Shown piece by piece: positions 16,619 to 25,176 of a stretch of DNA of 64,000 nucleotides. The DNA comes from Paenibacillus sp. FSL W8-0186. GTDB taxonomy: Bacteria; Bacillota; Bacilli; Paenibacillales; Paenibacillaceae. A program made the translations under genes and the position numbers. The stretch is taken from NCBI RefSeq assembly GCF_037969765.1, contig NZ_CP150207.1, positions 2,776,001 to 2,840,000 on the forward strand. The letters run 5' to 3'. Numbering within the stretch: position 1 is the first letter of the stretch; every line of letters begins with the position of its first letter. The notes under the pieces were generated by a model, which was given only the letters and a program-made list of their open reading frames with translations, made no database searches and had not been told where the DNA came from.

Positions 16619-17267
16619 TTGTTTGATGAAGTTTATGAGAGCTGGCTGGCGAGGCATATAGCCGAAGAGGATAATCCGAGAAGACGTGGACTTTTGAAAA
16701 AAGGTTTGAGCCACGGAACCGTTACATTTCTGCGTTCGATATGGTTTCCTGTGTTTGGCAACTTGAACGATCTGCATCCTGAGTATGAGGTCCGCGATTT
16801 TACTAATCGGTACCGTTATCTTGATCTAGCCTATATGCCCGGCGGTGCAAAAGGGTGCATCGAGATTCACGATTATCGCAGTCACGCCAGGGACGTTGAG
16901 GTTGAGCGTTTCAAAGATTTATGCATGAAGCAATCGATGCTGGTGCTTGATGACTGGTCCTTTTTGCCGATAGCCTACTTGTCCATTCGTGACGATCCCG
17001 GGATGTGCAAGCAATTGGTGCTATCTTTCGTCGGGAAGTTTTTGTCGATAGATGTTACGTCAGGTCTGAACTGGGCAGAAAAAGGCAACGCTTCGGTTTG
17101 CACGCAGATTAATGCGCGTATTCGAAGCTCGTGAGCTAGCTGCCCATCTGGCTCTGTCTGAAAATCGCACTAGAGTTATTCTACGTTCACTTGTGGCCAA
17201 GAACTTGCTCACTGTGGCTAGCGGAAATATGAGATATCGCACTTATCGTTTAAACAAAAATTTCTAA
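16619..17267 (+). pseudogene. Nuclease-like (DUF559/VSR-type) gene, frameshifted near the C-terminus
   Basis: A TTG start at 16619 after GGAAAGGGGGG opens a frame with HIAEEDNPRRRGLLKKGL, HPEYEVRDFTNRYRYLDLAY, then GCIEIHDYRSHARD and VLDDWSFLPIAY. This D...ExH/D...W pattern resembles small PD-(D/E)XK-type proteins of the DUF559/VSR kind, in which related genes read EIDGYGPH as I remember them. The frame stops at 17134, but another frame from about 17080 continues into a winged-helix-like tail (ELAAHLALSENRTRVILRSL...RTYRLNKNF) ending at 17267. One indel therefore separates nuclease-like and DNA-binding parts. The last codons overlap the arm of repeat copy B. Functional assignment is tentative. 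Confidence 0.55.
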
Positions 17268-17449
17268 CGGTTGACACAGTCGTTAATTCGCCGAAATTGA
17301 GCTCTTAGGAATTCTAACGGTTGTCATCCACGTTATTCGGGCCGAAATCATCGCAACATTAAATAACTTGCAAGAATAGCCGCATAAACAACCGTTAGAT
17401 TCTCAAATAGTGATTCATCCGCGAAATAACAGCGATAGCAACCGTTAGA
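17263..17449. repeat. Four-armed palindromic element, copy B (complete, 187 bp)
   Basis: Four perfect 11-bp arms: TCTAACGGTTG at 17263-17273 and 17313-17323, CAACCGTTAGA at 17389-17399 and 17439-17449. Gaps are 39, 65 and 39 bp, so the whole element is a spaced palindrome. The flanking 39-bp blocks are also partly complementary to each other. It starts inside the stop codon region of the nuclease-like gene. Confidence 0.9.
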
Positions 17450-17467
17450 TAGTGAACCCTCAGGCGG

Positions 17468-17675
17468 CAGTCGTAGGTAACATCAACAGTCAGGTCGCAG
17501 TCGTAGGTAGCATCAACAGTCAGGTCGCAGTCGTAGGTAGCATCAACTACCAACTATTTGGCGTCAATCGCTAGGTAACATCAATGATCAACAGTCATGC
17601 GGCAAAAGTTAGGTAACATCAATGATCAACTGCCAGCGGCAGCCGATCGGTAACATCAATCGTCAAGCGTAATGG
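17468..17675. repeat. Tandem repeat array downstream of the amidase gene
   Basis: Six head-to-tail units. Units 1 and 2 are 30 bp and almost identical (17468-17497, 17498-17527; they begin CAGTCGTAGGTA). Units 3-6 are 36-38 bp and share the core GGTARCATCAA. No spacers separate the units, so this is a minisatellite and not a CRISPR. The array directly abuts the amidase stop codon. Confidence 0.8.
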
Positions 17676-19157
17676 TTAAAATGCTGATGTGCGAACCCAT
17701 AAAGAAGAGTTTTCTAGAAGATGGGCAAGAGAGAACAAGTCATGTTCCCGCCCCTTGGAAGACATGATCTGCACACCTAAAGGCAATCCTGTCTCGGTCA
17801 GAAATACCGGAACGCTCATGGCCGGTGTCCCCGTCAGGTTAGCCAGCTGTGTGAACGGTGTATATGTCAGACTTGGTTCGAACATGTCATAAATGAGTTC
17901 CTGCTGTTTTTCTTTTGAAAGCCCGCTCACAGTAAGCAGATGCTGGATCTGTTCCGGACCTGGCGTTAACTCGCCGACACGAGGAGCAGGGAAGGCTGTC
18001 GCCGGTGTAATATAGAAATCATACCGATCCCAAATCGTACTCATTTGAGCAGCAGCTGCATCCCAATCCGCAAGACTAAGCGCATATTCAGCGGCCGACA
18101 GCTTGCGTCCGGCTTCCAGCAGCACCCAGCCTTCAATTTCGATATCTTCCGATGTAATTGCTCTTCCGAGTGAGCGCTCGATATTCAGCGCCATGGCAGC
18201 CATTTCGCCGCAGTTCATGATACAGTAATTTTCCATCAGCTGCACACCGTTGACCGGGCTTAATTTCTCTTCGATAAAATGCCCCTCAGCTTCCAGAAAG
18301 TTCACTAATCGCAGCACGGCTTGTTTCGCCTCGACACTGACCTCAGTGCCTACAGGAGAATCGGTAGTGTAGGCAATACGATATGTTCCGTCTTCATTCC
18401 GGTACATATCCTCGAGATATTTCCCCGGATACAAGGGAACCTGAAATGCAGCTTCGTTCTGCAGCACCTGCAGCACATCAAGCAGCGCTGCGCTGTCTCG
18501 AACTGTCTTCGATAATGCAAAATCAATCGAGGCGCCTTGCCATTGTCTGCCGAACCCGGGACCTACCGGAGTCCGGCCGCGTGTCGGCTTCAGTCCAAAT
18601 AGGCCGCTAAATGAAGCCGGTATACGAATGGATCCGCCACCGTCGCTTGCACCTGCGATCGGGACCATACCGGAAGCGACAGCAGCTGCGGAGCCTCCGC
18701 TGGAACCTCCAGGTGAATGGAGAGGATTCCATGGGTTGCGTGTAGGGCCGTTCAATTGGGGCTCTGTAATGTTTTTCAGTCCGAACTCGGGGGTATTGGT
18801 ATGCCCAAGGGGAATAAACCCGGCTTTGCGCAGTTTGGCGACAAAATGGGAATCCGAATGGGCTTTATAATGCCGGAACAATCTGGAGCCCGAGGTCAGA
18901 GGTTCACCGCCGATGGCTTGGGAAATATCTTTGAGCAGAATAGGTACGCCCGCAAACGGCTGATCGCTGATACTAACTTGTCCAGCTTCATGGATCGTCG
19001 CCTCATAACGAGTATGCACGACCGCGTTCAGTTCGGGATTGTGCTGATTGATTTGTTCCATAGCAGCATGTACGAGCTCGATCGGAGAAATTTCTTTATT
19101 TCGAACCAACTGGGCGAGCCCTACAGCATCATAGGATGTATAAGGGAAGACTGTCAT
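17676..19157 (-). CDS. Amidase signature family hydrolase
   Basis: 493 residues from ATG 19157, which follows AAAGGAGA at nine bases; a longer frame to 19208 has no RBS. The Ser-cisSer-Lys triad is visible: Lys in PILLKDIS, cis-Ser in GGSSGGSAAAVASG and nucleophile Ser in DGGGSIRIPAS. Full length for the family, which hydrolyses amides such as aliphatic or aromatic amides, or acts in GatA. No gatB or gatC lies nearby, so it is probably a stand-alone amidase of unknown substrate. Its 3' end is duplicated 1.4 kb downstream. Confidence 0.92.
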   Translation of the reverse strand: MTVFPYTSYDAVGLAQLVRNKEISPIELVHAAMEQINQHNPELNAVVHTRYEATIHEAGQVSISDQPFAGVPILLKDISQAIGGEPLTSGSRLFRHYKAHSDSHFVAKLRKAGFIPLGHTNTPEFGLKNITEPQLNGPTRNPWNPLHSPGGSSGGSAAAVASGMVPIAGASDGGGSIRIPASFSGLFGLKPTRGRTPVGPGFGRQWQGASIDFALSKTVRDSAALLDVLQVLQNEAAFQVPLYPGKYLEDMYRNEDGTYRIAYTTDSPVGTEVSVEAKQAVLRLVNFLEAEGHFIEEKLSPVNGVQLMENYCIMNCGEMAAMALNIERSLGRAITSEDIEIEGWVLLEAGRKLSAAEYALSLADWDAAAAQMSTIWDRYDFYITPATAFPAPRVGELTPGPEQIQHLLTVSGLSKEKQQELIYDMFEPSLTYTPFTQLANLTGTPAMSVPVFLTETGLPLGVQIMSSKGREHDLFSLAHLLENSSLWVRTSAF

Positions 19158-19340
19158 TCTAAAAATCTCCTTTCCGTGACTCCTACGGGGAGCAGCCTTA
19201 GGTATCACAGCAAATACTTATCGACCGCTGATCGGCCATGTTTGTTATAGTATATTATGGGGTGGCTCCTGCTTCAATGTCTTCGTGTTAAATGGCTATT
19301 TCGCAGCACTCGCATGAGCAGCAAAGGAGAGGAATGTTTC

Positions 19341-22300
19341 TTGATCAATGTTTCGGCTAAGTCGCCAATGAAAAAAAGCCATATTATGATATTCCTAGGA
19401 TTATTGCTCGTTATTTTGTCCGGCCTGCGATTTTTCTGGATGGATTTTTTCTCTGATCAAAAACAGGTGTCCATTCAGCAGGGGCAATTGGATTTGCGTG
19501 ATTGGGATGCAAAAGAGGGTGACGTTCTTTTACTGGATGGAGAATGGGAGTTTTATCCCTATCAGTGGTTGATGGATGGCAGGCCGCTGCAAGAAATAAG
19601 TGAAATCAACCCCGGGTTTATTCAGGTTCCGGGAGGCTGGAATGAAGCTCTGGATGCTGTCAAGCCAACCGCATATGGATATGCATCATATCGATTGCGT
19701 CTTTATGTAAATCCGGAAGAGGATATGAATTATAGCATTCGCGTGCCTAGCGTGCGTACGTCATCAGAATTATACATCAATGGCCGTTTGATTGCTCAAT
19801 CCGGGCAGGTGTCGGAGACGAAGGATGGCTATATTGCCAAAAACCTGCCTTATTCCACAACTTTTACGGCAGACGAAAACGGCGTAATCGATTTGGTAAT
19901 TCAGGCGGCCAATTATGTAGACAGCCGGGGCAGCGGCATTGTCCGATCCATCAAATTTGGTTCAGAAGAAACAATCATAAAGGAGCTGAAAGTCTCCATT
20001 TCTATGCAGCTTCTGGCGGCTGTTATATTTCTAATGCATTCTGTCTATGCGCTGATTTTGTTTGTGCTGGGAAATAAGGAGAAGAGGCTGCTTTATTTTT
20101 CTTTGGTGACGTTATCCATAACACTTACTAGTGTATTAAGCAATGATGAGAAGCTGTTCCACCAATTATTTTACATAGGCAGTGATTGGGATTTCCGGTT
20201 ATCTAATGTTGCTCTAGTTATTGGAACCTATGCTTTGCTGGAGTGTACGGGTCATCGCGAACTCCCTTACTGGAGAAGGATGTACCCTGGATACAAGGTT
20301 ATAAGTATCGGAACTGCTGGAATCACGCTGTTTTTAAACCCGCATCAGGTGATTATGCTCTTCCCGGTATATTATCTATTAGGCGGCATTGCTGCCGGGA
20401 TCACGATGATTGCCATCTTTAATAAAGCCATCAAAGATAAGAAGGGCAGTGTGCTGCTGCTTTTATCCATTATTGTACTGGTGCATCATTTTGTTTGGTT
20501 GTTGATTTGGCGGGAAAGCGGCTTGAGCCTTGTCTACTATCCGTTTGACCTGATACTGTCGATGGGTTGCTTGGCCTCTGTATGGTTTAAGGATTATTTT
20601 ATCATGCATGCGAACACAAAGGAGCTCGCCGCAACCTTGCAAAGAATGAATGACCATAAGGATCAATTTCTCGCCAATACTTCACATGAATTTAAAAATC
20701 CGTTACATAGCATGCTTAACATGTCGCAATCGGTCCTAAAAAGGGAACGGCATCTCATGCAGGAAAGGAGTATTAAAGAGCTTGAAACGATTTTATCTGT
20801 AGGGCGCCGGCTGACCTTGATATTAAACGATTTGATTGACGTGATGAGTTTGCGGGAGGGCCATCCGCGTCTTCAGAAAAAAACGATACGCATTCAGCCG
20901 ATCGTGACCGGAGTTCTGGATATGCTGCAATTTAACGTGGAAGTAAAATCCGTAAAAATCGCAAATCAAATTCCTGATGATTTTCCGCCCGTCATTGCCG
21001 ATGAGAACCGGATCATTCAAGTCGTCTTCAATTTACTTCATAATGCTGTGAAATATACGAATGAAGGAGCAATTACAATTCAAGCTTATGCCAGGGACGG
21101 GAGAGCTTATATTGCTATTACCGATACCGGGATCGGAATGGATGAGGAGATGATGAAGCGCCTATTCCGTCCGTATGAGCAGGCGGGAACGAACGAGACG
21201 TTGATCGAAGGCGGCTTTGGATTAGGCTTAAGTATAAGCAAACAGCTGGTGGAGCTGCATGGTGGCGCGCTGGATGTGTCTTCCGTTCTAGGAGAAGGCT
21301 CAATATTTACATTTTCATTAGAACTGGCAAGTTTGCATTTAGAGGAAAAGGACACAACACCTCAATCCTTCGAGGAGCCGGCATTACCATATACCCCGGT
21401 ACAGGAAGTTTCGGCCGCTCTGGACGAAACGGATTTGCCGCCTGCTGCGCAGCAATCAGCTTTTCTAGAAATCAATCATAATCGGCCAATCATACTTATT
21501 GTGGATGATGATCCGGTCAACCTTCAAGTGCTTGAAGCGATACTGCCCCAGGATGAATATGAATCAGTGATGGTAACCAGCGGTAAAGAAGCACTGGTTA
21601 TGCTGGATACTAGGGAGTGGGACCTGGTCATCTCTGATATTATGATGCCCCAGATGTCGGGTTATGAGCTAACGCGAATAATCCGCGAGCGCTTCACACT
21701 TACAGAACTTCCTGTGCTGCTGCTAACGGCAAGAAGCCAGCCAAAAGACATTCAAAGCGGTTTTTTAGCAGGAGCTAATGATTATGTGGCAAAGCCGGTA
21801 GAACCCATGGAGCTCAAATCACGTATAGAGGCGCTGGCTACGATAAAGCAAGTCGTTAAGGAGCAATTGCGGTTAGAGGCTTCCTGGCTGCAAGCGCAAA
21901 TTCAGCCTCATTTTCTATTTAATGCGTTAAATGCAATAGCCGCTTTAAGTGATGTTAATTTGGACAAGATGCGTACTTTGCTTGAAGAGTTCAGCCATTT
22001 TTTGAGGCATAAATTCAGTTTTCAAAATATGAATGGGCTCGTTCCGATCGAAGAGGAGCTCAGTCTAGTGCGTTCCTACCTGTATATTGAAAAGGTACGG
22101 TTTGAAGACAGGCTAGAGGTGGTTTGGGAGACCAATGACTATGAGGAGTTGATGGTTCCGTTTCTATCGATCCAGCCTCTAGTTGAAAATGCGATCATCC
22201 ATGGAATTATGAAGCGTGCTCGCGGCGGAAAGATCTTAATTCGGATTTTCGTCTATCATGAGCATGCAGAGATCACTGTGGAGGATGATGGAATCGGAAT

Positions 22301-22484
22301 GGACGAAGTCCAATTGCAACAAATACTAGAAAGAAATGCGGACCGCAAATCAGGAGTTGGATTGATCAATACGGATCAGCGTTTAAGACGCCACTTCGGA
22401 ACAGGGCTGCATATTCAAAGTACGTTAGGTGCAGGGACGAAGGTTACTTTTCATGTACACACCAGTTCCGGTAGGGGCCGATGA
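19341..22484 (+). CDS. Hybrid sensor histidine kinase (7TMR-DISM, HisKA, REC and LytS-type kinase)
   Basis: About 1047 residues from TTG 19341, which has AAAGGAGAGG eight bases upstream. Order: signal-anchor helix; extracellular beta-sandwich (about 40-215; phrases LDGEWEFYP, YGYASYRLRL) as in 7TMR-DISM proteins; seven membrane helices (about 220-420); HisKA with the phospho-His in NTSHEFKNPLHS near 449; HATPase (DTGIGMDEEMMKRLFRPYEQ); receiver domain with Asp in ISDIMMPQMSG near 765; then a second, LytS-type kinase with QIQPHFLFNALN near 856 and its own HATPase. Two kinase cores in one chain is unusual though known in Paenibacillus. No cognate regulator lies next to it. Confidence 0.92.
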   Translation: MINVSAKSPMKKSHIMIFLGLLLVILSGLRFFWMDFFSDQKQVSIQQGQLDLRDWDAKEGDVLLLDGEWEFYPYQWLMDGRPLQEISEINPGFIQVPGGWNEALDAVKPTAYGYASYRLRLYVNPEEDMNYSIRVPSVRTSSELYINGRLIAQSGQVSETKDGYIAKNLPYSTTFTADENGVIDLVIQAANYVDSRGSGIVRSIKFGSEETIIKELKVSISMQLLAAVIFLMHSVYALILFVLGNKEKRLLYFSLVTLSITLTSVLSNDEKLFHQLFYIGSDWDFRLSNVALVIGTYALLECTGHRELPYWRRMYPGYKVISIGTAGITLFLNPHQVIMLFPVYYLLGGIAAGITMIAIFNKAIKDKKGSVLLLLSIIVLVHHFVWLLIWRESGLSLVYYPFDLILSMGCLASVWFKDYFIMHANTKELAATLQRMNDHKDQFLANTSHEFKNPLHSMLNMSQSVLKRERHLMQERSIKELETILSVGRRLTLILNDLIDVMSLREGHPRLQKKTIRIQPIVTGVLDMLQFNVEVKSVKIANQIPDDFPPVIADENRIIQVVFNLLHNAVKYTNEGAITIQAYARDGRAYIAITDTGIGMDEEMMKRLFRPYEQAGTNETLIEGGFGLGLSISKQLVELHGGALDVSSVLGEGSIFTFSLELASLHLEEKDTTPQSFEEPALPYTPVQEVSAALDETDLPPAAQQSAFLEINHNRPIILIVDDDPVNLQVLEAILPQDEYESVMVTSGKEALVMLDTREWDLVISDIMMPQMSGYELTRIIRERFTLTELPVLLLTARSQPKDIQSGFLAGANDYVAKPVEPMELKSRIEALATIKQVVKEQLRLEASWLQAQIQPHFLFNALNAIAALSDVNLDKMRTLLEEFSHFLRHKFSFQNMNGLVPIEEELSLVRSYLYIEKVRFEDRLEVVWETNDYEELMVPFLSIQPLVENAIIHGIMKRARGGKILIRIFVYHEHAEITVEDDGIGMDEVQLQQILERNADRKSGVGLINTDQRLRRHFGTGLHIQSTLGAGTKVTFHVHTSSGRGR

Positions 22485-22600
22485 GCTGCATGTAGAAGAG
22501 GCTTCTATGCAAAAAAAGCTGCTTCATGCATGAGCAGGTCCCTGGTATGACAACATAAGGAAGTAGTATACATCTCATTTTCCAGAGGAGGATATGGATT

Positions 22601-22705
22601 ATGGCTCACCAGAAGAGAAGGAAAGAAGCTGCCTGGAAGTCGCGAAAGCAGGATCGCCGTCCTCATGGTAAAATCAAATCGTTCAAGGAGTTGTCCAACG
22701 ATTAG
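22601..22705 (+). CDS. Small highly basic protein, 34 residues
   Basis: The frame begins MAHQKRRKEAAWKSRKQDRR and ends PHGKIKSFKELSND. ATG 22601 lies about nine bases after GAGGAGG, and a strong terminator follows, so it looks like a real small gene. About a third of the residues are Lys or Arg. Not recognised; similar small basic proteins in Bacillales are often sporulation- or ribosome-associated, which is only a guess. Confidence 0.6.
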   Translation: MAHQKRRKEAAWKSRKQDRRPHGKIKSFKELSND

Positions 22706-22731
22706 TACGAGAGTATGCTTCATGTAAGGGA

Positions 22732-22762
22732 AAGACTGCCATAGCAACCGGCAGTCTTTTAT
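22732..22762 (+). terminator. Terminator after the 34-residue gene
   Basis: 9-bp stem AAGACTGCC / GGCAGTCTT (22732-22740, 22750-22758) followed by TTAT. Confidence 0.85.
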
Positions 22763-22800
22763 CATTCATTTAGAGCACTGAATACCTAAGGAGGTCGAGC

Positions 22801-24003
22801 ATGGCGCGTGTTTTGTTTATTAACGGCGGGTCAGAGGGACATATCAATCCAACGATTGGCGTTGTAGAGGAACTTGTTTCGCGCGGCGAGGAGGTAGTGT
22901 ATTTTTGTATTGAAGCTTTCCGGGAACGTGTGGAGAAGACCGGCGCTTCGGTACGAACATTCGACGAGCAGAAATTTATTAAAGCCTTTATCTCGGGTGG
23001 AAGAAATTATTTGCTCGAAAGAATCAACGGTCTTTTACTTACGGCAGACATCGTCATACCAAGCGTTCTGAAGCAGATCAAGGGAGAGCACTATGATTAC
23101 ATTATCCATGATTCCATGTTTGGCTGCGGACGTATGCTGGCCCAAATACTTGAACTTCCTGCCATCAATTCTTGCACTTCTTTTGCACAGACTAAAGAAT
23201 CTTTCGATCATATGCTGGAGCCATTTTTCAAAAATGTCTCTCCAGAAATAGTGCAGCCTATAAACGATAAATTTCAAAGCCTAACGGAAATGATCCAGGA
23301 AAAATATGAGGTAGGGATCTCTTCTCCTTACGAGGTGTTTTGTAATCCTGCACCGCTAACAATTGTTTATACAACCAAGGAGTTTCAACCCGGCGGAGAC
23401 GCATTCGATCAAACTTATAAATTTGTCGGCCCATCCATCTCTTCACGATTCACGCAAGTAGAAAACTTCGACTTTACTGTAGTCCAAGGGAAAAATCCCA
23501 TTTATATTTCTTTGGGTACGGTCTTTAACCAGGCCGCACCATTCTATAAACTTTGTTTGGAGGCGTTAGGGAACACGGAGCACACGGTTGTCATGTCGAT
23601 TGGGAGTAAAACCTCTGTATCTGATTTAGGGGAAATTCCCGAGAACTTTATCGTCAGAAATTATGTTCCACAAACCGAGGTGCTGCAGCACGCCAAGCTA
23701 TTTATGACACATGGGGGAATGAATAGTACGCATGAAGGCCTTTATTATGGTGTACCGCTAATTGTGATTCCGCAAAGCGCGGATCAGCCAATTATAGCGA
23801 ACCAGGTTGCCAAAGTTGGAGCAGGCATTCAATTGCAGATGCAGAGCTTGACGGTAAATCAACTGCGTGAAGCGGTAGATGTTGTACTTAGCCCAACTAT
23901 TTTGGAGGCTGTTGCACATATAAGGGAATCCTTCCGAAAACAAGGCGGATACCGTCAAGCTGTGGATGAAATTTTTAAATATACCCATCAGCTTCATCAG
24001 TGA
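22801..24003 (+). CDS. GT1-family glycosyltransferase (MGT/YjiC type)
   Basis: 400 residues, UDP-sugar-dependent O-glycosyltransferase of the macrolide-glycosyltransferase-like group. The N-terminus NGGSEGHINPTIGVVEEL is the acceptor-domain start. The C-terminal donor-binding signature is present as FMTHGGMNSTHEGLYYGVP (near 300-318) with PQSADQPIIANQV following. Homologues glycosylate macrolides, flavonoids or lipids. Given erm, mef-like, vat and rph genes in the same window, antibiotic inactivation is plausible but not shown. RBS AAGGAGGT precedes the ATG. Single gene after a terminator. Confidence 0.88.
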   Translation: MARVLFINGGSEGHINPTIGVVEELVSRGEEVVYFCIEAFRERVEKTGASVRTFDEQKFIKAFISGGRNYLLERINGLLLTADIVIPSVLKQIKGEHYDYIIHDSMFGCGRMLAQILELPAINSCTSFAQTKESFDHMLEPFFKNVSPEIVQPINDKFQSLTEMIQEKYEVGISSPYEVFCNPAPLTIVYTTKEFQPGGDAFDQTYKFVGPSISSRFTQVENFDFTVVQGKNPIYISLGTVFNQAAPFYKLCLEALGNTEHTVVMSIGSKTSVSDLGEIPENFIVRNYVPQTEVLQHAKLFMTHGGMNSTHEGLYYGVPLIVIPQSADQPIIANQVAKVGAGIQLQMQSLTVNQLREAVDVVLSPTILEAVAHIRESFRKQGGYRQAVDEIFKYTHQLHQ

Positions 24004-24059
24004 CTATTTCTCGAGCTATGCAATGATTGACGGAGGAGTTGCCGCAATACACTTGGGGA

Positions 24060-24111
24060 TTGACACGACACCAAATGGTGTCGTATGATGGAATTGCCAC
24101 TAAACGGTGTC
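24060..24111 (+). promoter_or_regulatory. ArsR-type promoter with two operators
   Basis: TTGACA (24060-24065) and TATGAT (24084-24089) with an 18-bp spacer. The spacer is filled by the palindrome GACACCAAATGGTGTC (24067-24082). A second, degenerate copy (13 of 16 positions) lies at 24096-24111, centred 29 bp further on. The same arrangement occurs at 26045-26097. Confidence 0.85.
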
Positions 24112-24188
24112 CAATTAGCAGCTTGTTTTATAAGCAGTTTGTGAAATTAGCGGCTGTCCCTTGATAATACTGATTAGGAGAGGGTGTC

Positions 24189-24518
24189 GTGAACGAGAAT
24201 AACCAGTTGCGGGATGTATTTGCTGCAATTGCAGATCCAACAAGGCGCAAATTGATTCAGTTGTTGGCTGAGGCCGACGAAGTACCGCTCCATGAATTAA
24301 CGGCACATTTTCAAATGGGCCGAACAGCGGTATCGAAACATTTGGCGATCCTTAAGGAAGCCGGGCTGGTAATTGACCGAAAAGTTGGTAGAGAAACAAG
24401 ATTTCGGCTGAATGCTTTTCCACTCAAAGAGGTTCAAGATTGGGTAGCTTTCTACAGTAAGTACTGGAGTACAAATATGCTTCGTTTGAAGCAGATGTTA
24501 GAGGAGGAAGATGAATGA
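24189..24518 (+). CDS. ArsR-family repressor (SRPBCC-partner type)
   Basis: 109 residues, GTG start. Winged HTH: RDVFAAIADPTRRKLIQLLAE, then LHELTAHFQMGRTAVSKHLAILKEAGLV. No cysteine metal site is present, so it is not a metal sensor; this subgroup typically sits beside an AHSA1/SRPBCC gene as here. It overlaps the next gene by four bases (ATGA). It presumably binds GACACC-type operators at its own promoter and at the second locus at 26 kb. Confidence 0.92.
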   Translation: MNENNQLRDVFAAIADPTRRKLIQLLAEADEVPLHELTAHFQMGRTAVSKHLAILKEAGLVIDRKVGRETRFRLNAFPLKEVQDWVAFYSKYWSTNMLRLKQMLEEEDE

Positions 24519-24913
24519 GTTTATCATTAGCTATGGATTTCCAGTTTACGACAACGATCGAGAAGCTTTGGTCCGCCATTACCGATTCAAACAAGCTTGC
24601 GAAATGGATCGCGGACAATGATTTTAAGGCCGAGGTAGGATACCGCTTTCAGTTTCGTCATCAGCCCTCCGAATGGTGGGATGGCATCGTGGATGGCGTA
24701 GTGCTGATCGTGGACGAACCAAACCGATTGTCCTATGAATGGGTTACTGGACAAGAGAAACAAACGGTCACTTTGACACTGCAGGATCTTGGGGACGGGA
24801 AGGTGAATCTTCACCTCGAACAGACCGGATTTTCGAATACGCAAGGGCTCGAAGGCGCTAAGTATGGCTGGGGCAGCTGGGTCGATAAGCTTGAAAAGGT
24901 ATTGGGACAATAA
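24515..24913 (+). CDS. SRPBCC (AHSA1-like) domain protein
   Basis: 132 residues of START/Bet v1-like fold: TTTIEKLWSAITDSNKLAKWI at the N-terminus, YEWVTGQEKQTVTLTLQDLG in the sheet and a C-terminal helix GWGSWVDKLEKVL. Such proteins bind hydrophobic ligands. Coupled to ArsR by a 4-bp overlap and transcribed from the same operator-controlled promoter. Function in the cell is unknown. Confidence 0.9.
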   Translation: MSLSLAMDFQFTTTIEKLWSAITDSNKLAKWIADNDFKAEVGYRFQFRHQPSEWWDGIVDGVVLIVDEPNRLSYEWVTGQEKQTVTLTLQDLGDGKVNLHLEQTGFSNTQGLEGAKYGWGSWVDKLEKVLGQ

Positions 24914-24935
24914 GGGAACCGCTTGAACAGAATTC

Positions 24936-24972
24936 ACATAAGCCGGCTGCAAGGCGTGCAGTCGGCTTATGT
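24936..24972 (+). terminator. Long hairpin after the ArsR operon
   Basis: 16-bp stem ACATAAGCCGGCTGCA / TGCAGTCGGCTTATGT with one G-T pair and a 5-nt loop; no T-tail, but position right after the stop suggests a terminator. Confidence 0.6.
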
Positions 24973-25176
24973 GTGCTTGGGAAGCCCTGACAATATCAAC
25001 TGGGCTAATTGATATAGAAATGAACATGATAGAGTGTGATGGCGGAAGTAAGGGCGGCCCAGTGGTGTTTGAGGGCACACTATTGCAGATCATCCATGCG
25101 GAGCAACCGGTATCACGGGAAAATATTTGATGTGATGCATCCATTCCATTGTGCTAAGCTCACATGATTCTGTATA

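Noticed and set aside
17468..17675. CRISPR-like 30-bp repeats
   Set aside because: Units are contiguous with no unique spacers, repeat length drifts from 30 to 38 bp, and no cas genes are present; it is a tandem repeat array.
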